37,418 nucleotides of DNA from an uncultured Selenomonadales bacterium. Lineage in GTDB: Bacteria > Bacillota > Negativicutes > Selenomonadales > Selenomonadaceae. Below the pieces are notes generated by a model that was given only the letters and a program-made list of their open reading frames with translations, searched no databases and was not told the DNA's origin. The translations under genes and the position numbers were made by a program. Every line of letters starts with the position of its first letter. Positions within the stretch are counted from its first letter, which is position 1. Where the stretch lies: contig CAMUZU010000021.1 of assembly GCA_947165295.1 (NCBI GenBank), positions 1-37,418 on the forward strand, read 5' to 3'. Positions 22,223 to 30,300 of the stretch are shown here, in pieces.

Positions 22223-22231
22223 ATTATAGCA
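22223..22231 (-). promoter_or_regulatory. Extended -10 promoter for the 24-aa peptide
   Basis: Minus-strand TGCTATAAT (22223-22231). The -35 region is poor (TGGTAA at 16 bp). No clear plus-strand promoter for nagA is visible in the same stretch. Confidence 0.55.
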
Positions 22232-22279
22232 CGGCTTTGGGAAATTACCAGAGCTTTTTCTTTTATCGGAGGGATTCTC

Positions 22280-23416
22280 ATGACGACAATAATCAACGGG
22301 CGACTGATTCTGCCCGACGCAAGCGGCAACTTCAAAATCTGCGCGGGCAAGGCGTTGACCTTCGACGACAAAATAATTTCGATTGACGACGCGGCGGACG
22401 GCGAAGTTGTCAACGCGCAAAACTGTTTCGTCGCGCCGGGATTTATCAACGTGCACATTCACGGTTGCGCGGGCGGTGACACAATGGACGACGACGAAAA
22501 CGCCTTGCCGACAATGCGCGAATTCCTGCCGTCGTCGGGCGTGACAAGTTTCTTGCCCACGACAATGACCATGTCCCGCGAAAAAATTTCCGCCGCGCTT
22601 GAAAGGATTCGTCGACAGCAAAAAATTTCTCACGGCGCGAAAGTTATCGGCGCACACCTCGAAGGCCCTTTCATCAGCAAGAAGTTCAAAGGCGCGCAGG
22701 ACGCTCGACACGTCGTCGGAGCCGACTTCGCGCTCGTCGAAGAGTTTGCCGACGTGATTAAGATTATCACCGTTGCGCCCGAAGAAGTTCCGTTCGACTT
22801 CATTGATCGTTGCCGCGAAAAAAATATCGTCGTGTCAATCGGGCACAGCGCGGCGTCTTATGAAGTTGCTTCGGCGGCGATTGAACGCGGAGCCAAACAC
22901 GTCACGCATCTTTTCAACGCGCAAAGTCCGTTTCACCACAGAAAACCCGGTGTCGTCGGAGCGGCTCTCGATTCGGACGCGATTGTCGAAATCATTGCCG
23001 ACAATGTGCACGTTCACCCCGTCGCGCAACGTTTCGCAAAAAAAATCAAGCCGCGCAGTCAAATCGTCTTGATAACCGATTCGTTGCGGGCTTGCGGTTT
23101 GGGCGACGGCTTGAGCGAATTGGGCGGACAAACCGTTTACGTGCGCGGGAATTTGGCGACGCTTGCCGACGGGACGATTGTCGGGAGTATCGCCACGTTA
23201 AACACCGTGCTGAAAAATTTCTGCGCGAACACGAACACGGACGTTGCCGCAGGCGTCGAACTCGTCACAAAAAATCCCGCCGTCGAACTGAACATCTTTG
23301 ACCGCGTCGGCAGTCTCGAAGTCGGCAAGGCGGCGGACATTACGATTTTCGACGACGACTTCAACATTCGGCGGACGTTCATTGACGGCGCAGAAGTAAC
23401 CGGCCGTCATGGATGA
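22280..23416 (+). CDS. nagA: N-acetylglucosamine-6-phosphate deacetylase
   Basis: Hydrolyses GlcNAc-6-phosphate to glucosamine-6-phosphate and acetate; cytoplasmic amidohydrolase, 378 aa. Metal and catalytic residues are visible: HIH (59-61) in NVHIHGCAGGD, E127 in HLEGPF, H188 in GHSAAS, H209 in THLFNA, and the catalytic Asp266 in ITDS. ATG 22280 with CGGAGGG upstream is the start; the open frame extends 44 codons further upstream without support. The last residues (TGRHG) and the TGA stop are encoded by the palindromic repeat GGCCGTCATGGATGACGGCC, so the natural C-terminus has probably been replaced. Confidence 0.96.
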   Translation: MTTIINGRLILPDASGNFKICAGKALTFDDKIISIDDAADGEVVNAQNCFVAPGFINVHIHGCAGGDTMDDDENALPTMREFLPSSGVTSFLPTTMTMSREKISAALERIRRQQKISHGAKVIGAHLEGPFISKKFKGAQDARHVVGADFALVEEFADVIKIITVAPEEVPFDFIDRCREKNIVVSIGHSAASYEVASAAIERGAKHVTHLFNAQSPFHHRKPGVVGAALDSDAIVEIIADNVHVHPVAQRFAKKIKPRSQIVLITDSLRACGLGDGLSELGGQTVYVRGNLATLADGTIVGSIATLNTVLKNFCANTNTDVAAGVELVTKNPAVELNIFDRVGSLEVGKAADITIFDDDFNIRRTFIDGAEVTGRHG

Positions 23417-23503
23417 CGGCCTCACCGCTTGCGCGTGATACAGGATGTATCACAGCAAGCGCGGTTTTCTTTGCTACTTTCTTTTGCCGCCAAAAGAAAG
23501 TAG
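23402..23503. repeat. Composite palindromic intergenic repeat, copy 3
   Basis: GGCCGTCATGGATGACGGCC (23402-23421), identical to copy 2, includes the nagA stop codon. It is followed by a hairpin CGCTTGC-gcg-TGATACA-gga-TGTATCA-ca-GCAAGCG with TTTTCTTT after it, and a perfect 13-bp inverted repeat CTACTTTCTTTTG / CAAAAGAAAGTAG (23474-23486, 23491-23503). The order of parts is the same as in copies 1 and 2. Confidence 0.85.
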
Positions 23504-23509
23504 ATTTAT

Positions 23510-23561
23510 CGACGGACAAGCTTGCACGCAAAGAAGCCGTCGGTCTTCGTGACGTGCGGCA
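23510..23561. repeat. 52-bp duplicate of the rsmB 3' end
   Basis: Positions 23510-23561 are identical to 23644-23695, the last codons of rsmB on the minus strand. The copy lies beyond the rsmB stop and is separated from the original by repeat copy d. It encodes nothing by itself. Confidence 0.95.
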
Positions 23562-23620
23562 CCCGCTTTAGAAGCGGGGGAACAGTTGGTTCAACCCGCA
23601 ACCGCCCGACAACTCCGACA
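23562..23620 (+). repeat. Second intergenic repeat family, copy d
   Basis: Plus-strand CCCGCTTTAGAAGCGGG followed by GGAACAGTTGGTTCAACCC and then CCGCCCGACAACTCCG. It is sandwiched exactly between the two 52-bp copies of the rsmB 3' end (with 23 further bases). Confidence 0.85.
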
Positions 23621-23639
23621 TTGACACTGCGTCTAACTT

Positions 23640-24926
23640 TCACCGACGGACAAGCTTGCACGCAAAGAAGCCGTCGGTCTTCGTGACGTGCGGCAAAAAA
23701 ATTTTCGTCTCGACAAGATCGAAGTCCGTGTGCGTCGACAAAAACTTTTCGACGACCGATTGATTCTCACGGCGCAAAATCGTGCATGTTGAGTAAACCA
23801 AAGTTCCGCCGCGTTTCAAAGTTCGTGCGGCACTCGACAAAATTTCTTCCTGCAGGGCGGGCAATGCGTCAAGCTCTGCGGGATTTTTTTTCCAGCGCAT
23901 ATCCGCCTTTCGACGCAGGACACCGAGTCCCGAACAAGGCGCGTCAACCAAAACTTTGTCGGCGCGGGCGGGAAACTTGTCGCCGAGTTCGCGAGCATCA
24001 AGCAACGTCGGTTCGATAATCGTTATGCCGAGGCGGTCGGCGTTCTGCTTAACGTGCGCAAGCTTCGTGTCGTAAATGTCCGCCGCGACGATTCGCCCGC
24101 GATTTTGCATAAGTTCGGCAATGTGCGTCGTCTTGCCGCCGGGTGCCGCGCAACAGTCAATAACGAAATCGCCCGCCGTCGGGTTGAGCAGGTGCGCCGC
24201 AGTCATTGAGCTTTCGTCCTGAACTTGACAGAGCCCGTCGCGCAGCGGCTGAAATTTGTCAAGTGCGCCGTGTCCGCGACAGATGATGCCTTCGGGCGCA
24301 AACGTCGACGGCTGAGCTTGCACGTCAAACTTTTTCAGCGCGTCAAGGATTTCTTCACGCGTCGACTTGAGCCGATTCACTCGCAGGCAAAGCGGCGGTT
24401 CCGTGTTGTCGAAGGTCAAAAGTTCTTTCGTCGCGTCAAGTCCGAATTCGTCGGCGAACAACTTCACCAGCCACGCGGGATGAAACGTTCGCAACGCAAG
24501 CGATTCGATGTCGTCGCCCGTCGGGAAATTTGACTTCGACGGTTCACGCACACTTGAACGCAAAACTCCGTTGACGAACTTCGCCGCGCCGAGTCCGCAG
24601 AATTTTTTCGCAAGCTCCGTCGATTCGTTGACTGCCGCAGAATTCGGCACGCGGTCGAGGAAAAATATCTGATACATTGCCACGCGCAGGACGTTCAAAA
24701 CTTTTGCGTCAACTTTGGCAAGCGGACGTTTCAAGTACTTTGAAATTTTCCAATCGAGCGACGCGCCCGCTTTGACTGTGCCGTAAACCAGCTCCGTGCA
24801 AAACTTCCTGTCGATGTCGGTGAACTTTTCGCGCCGCAAAGTTTGAGCCAAAGCGACGTTCGCCCACGCGCCGTTTGCGGTGACTTCGTGAACGATTCGC
24901 GTCGCGGCAAGTCTGACTTTGTCCAC
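23640..24926 (-). CDS. rsmB: 16S rRNA m5C967 methyltransferase RsmB
   Basis: SAM-dependent RNA methyltransferase acting on cytosine 967 of 16S rRNA. 428 aa. The N-terminal NusB-like RNA-binding domain (about 1-140; CTELVYGTVKAGASLDWKIS) is followed by the catalytic domain with the SAM loop DCCAAPGGKTTHIAEL. The two conserved cysteines are in DAPCSGLGVLRRK (near 328) and YSTCTI (near 379). GTG 24926 is favoured over GTG 24935 because AGGTG sits six bases before it. It follows the NeuD-like gene directly. Its final 52 bp are duplicated downstream. Confidence 0.94.
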   Translation of the reverse strand: MDKVRLAATRIVHEVTANGAWANVALAQTLRREKFTDIDRKFCTELVYGTVKAGASLDWKISKYLKRPLAKVDAKVLNVLRVAMYQIFFLDRVPNSAAVNESTELAKKFCGLGAAKFVNGVLRSSVREPSKSNFPTGDDIESLALRTFHPAWLVKLFADEFGLDATKELLTFDNTEPPLCLRVNRLKSTREEILDALKKFDVQAQPSTFAPEGIICRGHGALDKFQPLRDGLCQVQDESSMTAAHLLNPTAGDFVIDCCAAPGGKTTHIAELMQNRGRIVAADIYDTKLAHVKQNADRLGITIIEPTLLDARELGDKFPARADKVLVDAPCSGLGVLRRKADMRWKKNPAELDALPALQEEILSSAARTLKRGGTLVYSTCTILRRENQSVVEKFLSTHTDFDLVETKIFLPHVTKTDGFFACKLVRR

Positions 24927-24935
24927 GGGCGTCAC

Positions 24936-25577
24936 CTAAATTTCAATCGCGGGGTTGCCGAAAACTTTCGTGCCGGCTTTGACGCGCTTCAAAACGACTG
25001 CACCCGCGCCGACCGTCGCTCCGTCGTCAACCTTCGCACGAGGAAGAATTATCGCGCCGCTGCCGATAAAAACTTCCGAGCCGATCTGCGACTTGCCGGC
25101 AATGTTGGCGTGCGGCATGACGCAAGTAAAATCGCCGACAGTCGCGTCGTGCCCGATAATCGTCATTGCGTTCGTCGCGACGAAGTTGCCGATAACCGCG
25201 CCGTCGCCAATGTCCGTGTGCGGGGAAATTATCACGCCGCGACCGAGCTTGACCGTCGGCATGACGTAAGCAAGTTCGCTGACAACGTTAATGAATTCGC
25301 CGCCGCGAGCCGAAATTTTTTCGCACAGCAAACGTCGAGCTTTGGGCGTGCCGACCGCGCAAGTAAACACGTCGTCGGCGCAAATTTCGTAATTGTTCAC
25401 GTCGCCGAGCACGGGAATATTTTCGGGCAAGCGTGCGTATTCTTCGTCCGCAAGTTTAATGTCGCCGTCGAGAAAACCTTTAATGCGCCAGTCAACGTCG
25501 TAGCCGATTGATTGTTGCGCGTGCCAAAAAACTTCGCGGGCAAAAGCACCCGTCCCGATGATGATTAAGTTCTTCAT
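24936..25577 (-). CDS. NeuD/PglD-family sugar O-acyltransferase
   Basis: 213 aa. The N-terminus (MKNLIIIGTGAFAREVFWHA) is the Rossmann-like PglD-type domain that binds the nucleotide-sugar substrate. From about residue 100 to the end there are hexapeptide repeats (left-handed beta helix: GRGVIISPHTDIGDGAVIGN, GSEVFIGSGAIIL), with His in GHDATVGDF as likely catalytic base. Members acetylate sialic acid, bacillosamine or similar sugars from acetyl-CoA. Its setting between rng and rsmB gives no substrate clue. ATG 25577 has GGAGG at 7 nt. Confidence 0.88.
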   Translation of the reverse strand: MKNLIIIGTGAFAREVFWHAQQSIGYDVDWRIKGFLDGDIKLADEEYARLPENIPVLGDVNNYEICADDVFTCAVGTPKARRLLCEKISARGGEFINVVSELAYVMPTVKLGRGVIISPHTDIGDGAVIGNFVATNAMTIIGHDATVGDFTCVMPHANIAGKSQIGSEVFIGSGAIILPRAKVDDGATVGAGAVVLKRVKAGTKVFGNPAIEI

Positions 25578-25601
25578 GTGTGAGCCTCCGATAAATTTTT
25601 G

Positions 25602-26696
25602 TCAGCGCGATGCACGGTGTCTGGTGATTTCGACAAGACCCAAAGGCGTCATGTCGACGACCGTCGTTTTGCTTCGGTCAAGCCGCGCCCGTTCGCGCAG
25701 AAAGTCCATCAAAGTTTTTTTGTGCGCGTCGCGAGCCATGTCGATAAAGTCGACGATTATAATGCCGCCCACGTCGCGCAGTTTCAGTTGCCGCAGGACG
25801 ACTTCCGCCGCCTCCATGTTCGTGCGCAAAATCGTTTCGTCGAAGTCCGCACGACCGACGAATTTGCCCGTGTTCACGTCGACGGCAGTCAACGCTTCGG
25901 TTTTGTCGAAGACGACCTGTCCGCCGCCCGGCAAAGTCAGTTCGCGTGCGTTGAGTTTGGAAATTTCGTCCGCAATGTTGAACGCGTCAAAAAGTTTCGC
26001 GTCGCCGTCGTGGAAGGAAATTTTTTCGGGCGCAACGAATTCGCCGAGCCGCCGCATGACGCGCAGATTGTCGACAACGAAATTTTCAACGTCGGGTTCG
26101 TCGCGCAGAATTTTTTCGAGTAAATCGTTGTCGCTGTAAAGTAACGCGGGCGGTTTGCGTTTGCCGTGACGTTCAAGAATTCGCGCCCAAAGTTTTTCGA
26201 GCGAGGCAAGTTCGTCGCGCAAAGTTTCTTCGTCGCAACCTTGAGCCGCCGTGCGAACGATTATGCCCGTGTCGTGCGGACGAATTTTTTTCGCCAGCGC
26301 GTGAAGGCGCGTTCGTTCGTCGCCGCGAATTTTTCCCGACACGCCGACATAACCGAACGTCGGCAGGAAAATCAAAAGCCGTCCCGCCAAACTGAAATTG
26401 AACGTCGCACGTGCGCCTTTGGTACCGACAGCGTCTTTTTCAATTTGAATCAGCACGCTTTGACCCGCGGACAACTTCTGCGGCGAATTGAACTGCAGGA
26501 AGGCATTTCTGTCGCGCCCGATGTCGACGAACGCCGCCTTCATGCCGGGCAGAAAATTTTGCACGCGCCCTTTGTAAATGTTGCCGACCAGTGACGGATT
26601 GTCGTCGCGGGCGGAGTAAATCGCTTCAAGTTCGCCGTCGACAAGCACGGCCGCCGTCGTTTCGCCTCCTCTGCAAGTGACGAGTATTTGTTTCAT
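25602..26696 (-). CDS. rng: Ribonuclease E/G family protein, short form
   Basis: Endoribonuclease of the RNase G type; 364 aa against about 490 in E. coli RNase G. The S1 domain (GNIYKGRVQNFLPGMKAAFVDIG) and the RNase H/DNase I-like catalytic core are intact, with the metal-binding aspartates in ALTAVDVNTGK (near 272) and VDFIDM (near 317). The protein ends at LVEITRHRASR, where relatives continue into the zinc-link (CPxC) and the C-terminal small domain. It therefore lacks the usual dimer/tetramer zinc interface. The next gene starts 24 bp later, so the missing part is not present in another frame. The ribosome binding site is weak. Confidence 0.9.
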   Translation of the reverse strand: MKQILVTCRGGETTAAVLVDGELEAIYSARDDNPSLVGNIYKGRVQNFLPGMKAAFVDIGRDRNAFLQFNSPQKLSAGQSVLIQIEKDAVGTKGARATFNFSLAGRLLIFLPTFGYVGVSGKIRGDERTRLHALAKKIRPHDTGIIVRTAAQGCDEETLRDELASLEKLWARILERHGKRKPPALLYSDNDLLEKILRDEPDVENFVVDNLRVMRRLGEFVAPEKISFHDGDAKLFDAFNIADEISKLNARELTLPGGGQVVFDKTEALTAVDVNTGKFVGRADFDETILRTNMEAAEVVLRQLKLRDVGGIIIVDFIDMARDAHKKTLMDFLRERARLDRSKTTVVDMTPLGLVEITRHRASR

Positions 26697-26804
26697 TTAA
26701 TCAGCTCTCTTTCCGGGGCGCATTGTACCACAGTCAAGGACAAATTTCGTACCAAGCCCGAAGAAATTTTTCGCGGCGCGTGTAACGAAATTTGACGCAT
26801 GCCG

Positions 26805-26810
26805 TATAAT
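26805..26810 (+). promoter_or_regulatory. Possible -10 element for the 110-aa leader protein
   Basis: TATAAT at 26805-26810, about 44 bp before the start codon. No good -35 at 16-18 bp (a TTGACG is only 7 bp away), so this is tentative. Confidence 0.4.
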
Positions 26811-26853
26811 GTGCAGAAACAACTTCACGACCAAACGAAAGGCGGTTATCACC

Positions 26854-27186
26854 ATGACAGACGAAATCTTCAAAGACGAACAACTTACCGACAGCGAACT
26901 TGACAACGTGGCGGGCGGCACTTACCAGCAATCTTACGACCAGATGATGTTTCTCAGTCAACAGATGGGCATCAACTTCTTCCCGAACGACCGCGACGCA
27001 AGTGTAAATAAACTCGGCGGGCTTTATCAACACGCGGGCATCAAGTTCGTGGCGCACAACAGCGACAAGAAGTCCAACGAATATTACAACGCGGTCACGG
27101 GTGAAAAGATTGAGGCGGGTCCGGCGTTTCAGCACCTGGTCAACACAATCAACACATTACGTGCACAAGGCGTCGTCATCAACTGA
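26854..27186 (+). CDS. Double-glycine leader protein, 110 aa
   Basis: Begins MTDEIFKDEQLTDSELDNVAGG (residues 1-22), a bacteriocin-type leader with the L-(S/T)-D-x-E-L-x-x-V-x-G-G motif. The 88-residue part after it (TYQQSYDQMMFLSQQ...) is hydrophilic, Cys-free and ends AQGVVIN; it contains an N-A-V-T-G-E-K-I-like turn (YYNAVTGEKIEAGP). I do not recognise a function. ATG 26854 has AAAGGCGG upstream; the frame extends 15 codons further without support. Monocistronic, with a strong terminator, directly upstream of the giant repeat protein. Possibly exported by a C39-peptidase transporter encoded elsewhere. Confidence 0.75.
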   Translation: MTDEIFKDEQLTDSELDNVAGGTYQQSYDQMMFLSQQMGINFFPNDRDASVNKLGGLYQHAGIKFVAHNSDKKSNEYYNAVTGEKIEAGPAFQHLVNTINTLRAQGVVIN

Positions 27187-27205
27187 AAAACATCAACGCA
27201 ACGCA

Positions 27206-27238
27206 AATCCTTCGAGTCACGCTCGGAGGATTTTTTTG
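27206..27238 (+). terminator. Terminator of the 110-aa leader protein gene
   Basis: ATCCTTCGAG-tcacg-CTCGGAGGAT followed by TTTTTTTG, 20 bp after the stop codon. Confidence 0.9.
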
Positions 27239-27261
27239 TTGCGAACAGTTGCCTGCGACCG

Positions 27262-27289
27262 TTTACAAACCGGTTTTATGTGTTATTGT
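27262..27289 (+). promoter_or_regulatory. Possible promoter for the giant repeat protein
   Basis: TTTACA (27262-27267), 16 bp, TATTGT (27284-27289). The spacer contains the perfect palindrome AAACCGGTTT (27267-27276), which could be a regulator site. Confidence 0.4.
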
Positions 27290-27335
27290 TAACTCAGTTG
27301 AAACAGTCGGCTTTCTGTCAAAGGAGATGATTTTC

Positions 27336-30300
27336 ATGGGAGTGATTAACAATTCCGCTTCCAACACGATTGTCACAGGGACGAGCGGCAACGACACGAT
27401 TTACAACAGCCCTTCGCAGGTCACAATCAACGCGGGCGCGGGCGACGACAGCATTTACAGTCGAAATTACGCATTCATGAACGGCGACGCGGGCAACGAC
27501 ACCATTACAGCCAATTACGGCGGCTCAATCAACGGCGGGGCGGGCAACGACTTGATAAACTTCAACGGTTATCGCGGGGCAGTCAACGGCGGCACGGGCA
27601 ACGACACCGTTATCAGCACGGCAACCAAAGGCGTTTTGTACCGGTACGCGTCGGGCGACGGCGACGATGTCATCTTCGGCTTCAATTCAAACGACACGTT
27701 GCAGATAACCGAAGGCACTTACCAAACGTTGATAAGCGGCGACGACTTCATTGTCAAGGTCGGCAACAGTTCAATCGTTCTGAAAGATGTTGCTGCCGAC
27801 GCGTGGGCAAAGGTTCGCATCGTAAGTTCGAGCGGCACGTTCGTTTGGAACGATTGGAGCGTCATGAACGGCACCGACGGCAACGACACGTTAAAAAACG
27901 TCCAACCCAACACGACGGTCAACGGCAACGCGGGCAACGACAGCATCACAAATTACGGCGACAGCGTCACGGTCAACGGTAACGCGGGCAACGACAGCAT
28001 CACAAATTACGGCGACAGCGTCACGGTTGACGGCGGCGCGGGCGACGACAAGATAACCCTGCGCGGCGGCGCGTTGAACAAAGTTTACGCGGGCGCGGGC
28101 AACGATTACATCTACGACAACTACAGCAACACGTTCAATTCAATCGACGGCGGCTCAGGCTCCGACACGATTGTTTCTTACACCGGCTCCGTCGACGGCG
28201 GCGCGGGCAGCGACTTGATCACAATCAGCGGCCCCGCAACGGCAAGAGGCGGCACGGGCAACGATACCATTTACGGCGTCGACAAAATCGGCATCTTCAG
28301 TGCCAACCAAAATAAACGCCTGTATCAGTATTATGCGGGCGACGGCAACGATATCATCTTCGGCTACAACGAAAACTCTTCGCTAAAGATTCGCGGCGAG
28401 GCTTACTCCACGCAACGGAGCGGCTCGGACGTCATCATTACCGTTGGCGACGGCTCAATCACTTTGGCGGGCGCGGCGACTTTATCTGACTTGCACATCT
28501 CCGGGTACAAAGTCGGCGACCCCGACAACCCGTGGCTCGTCACGCTCACCGAAGACGCCGACACTTATTCAAACACCGTCGAAGACGCGACCATTGCGGC
28601 TCTTGCGGGCAACGACAGAATTTCTAACACCGTCGACAACGTGTCAATCAACGCGGGCGCGGACAATGACACCGTCACAAACAGCGGCAAGAACGTCACA
28701 ATCACAACGGGCGCGGGCAACGACTCCGTTCGCAACTACAGTTCCGACAGCGCAAACATCTCGACGGGCGACGGCAACGACACGGTTTATAACGGAGCTT
28801 ACGGCGAGAGTGCCACAATCAACACCGGCAACGGCAACGATTTCGTTTACAACGGTCTTTACAGTTCCGCCTCGAAAATCAGTTTGGGCGCGGGCAACGA
28901 TACACTCGTCAGCGATTGGGGCGCACTGCTCACAATAAGCGGCGGCAAGGGCGACGATTCAATTAAACTCGACGTTCATTCGGACAGAGCGGTTATTGAA
29001 TACGCGTCGGGCGACGGCAACGACACAATCGACGGCTTCAACCCGACAGACACGCTCAGCTTGACGGGCGGCGCGATAACCGGCTCGGTCATTTCGGGCG
29101 ACGACCTCATCTTGAAAGTCGGCACGGGCTCAATCACTTTGCTCAACACCCGCACGGTCAACGTCGACGGCACGATTCTCAACCCGACGTCAAACGAAGG
29201 CACAAGCGCTCACGACTTCCTTACCAACTTCGACGACAACGCGACCATGAACGGTTACGGCGACTCGGACAAGCTTGGCAACACGGGCAACAACGTTTTA
29301 ATCAACACGGGCGAAGGCGACAACTCCGTCGGCAACTACGGCGACAGAGCGACAATCGTCACGGGCGACGGCAACAACACAATCTACAACGACGGCATGA
29401 GCTCGAAAATTGTCGCGGGCAGCGGCAACGACTCCATTCACAACGGCTGGACATCCGCCACGATTGACGCGGGCGACGGCGACGACACAATCATCAACAA
29501 CTACATCTCGTCACTGTCGGGCGGCGACGGCAACGACGTCATCATCGACGACTACGGACATTACGGCTCGACAATCAACGGCGGCAAGGGCGACGATACC
29601 ATTCACGCTTACTCGGACTGGGACGGCACGACGACTTTTGAATACAGCGACGGCGACGGCAACGACGTTATCTACAGCTTCGGCAAGACCGACACGCTCA
29701 TAATCGGCAACGGCACGACCGACACTTATTCGCGCACGACCGTCGGCAATGACATCATCGTCCAAGTCGGCGAAGGAAACATCACGCTCAAAGGCGCGGC
29801 ATACTTGCCGTCCGTCAATATCGCGGGCACGAAGAAAGCACCCGTCACGCCCGTCAACCCGAAACTCATTCGCCTCAGCGAACGCGCCGACACTTACGAA
29901 AACACGCTCGAAGGCGCGACGATTCAGGCACTTTCGGGCAACGACACAGTCATCAATTATGCCGCAAAAGTTTCAGTCGACGGCGGCGCGGGCGACGACG
30001 TAATCGGCAACGCAGGCAGCAACGTCACGCTCGGCGGCGGCGAAGGCAACGACTGGATTGAAAACTGGGACGGCAACAATGTCCTCATCGACGGCGGCAA
30101 CGGCAACGACCTGCTCTTGAACAATTACAACAGCGACAACGGCAAGAACCTCACAATCAACGGCGGGGCGGGCGACGACTCAATTCAAAACATGCACGAC
30201 AGCGTTACCGTCAACGCGGGCGACGACAACGACTTGATTGAAAACTACGCGGAGACATTTTCCGTCAACGGCGGCAAGGGCTCCGACACCGTTCGCAACT

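Noticed and set aside
23402-23503. A CRISPR-like array in the repeat clusters
   Set aside because: Copies of R1 and R2 are dispersed singly, are palindromic, and are not separated by regular spacers. No cas genes are present.
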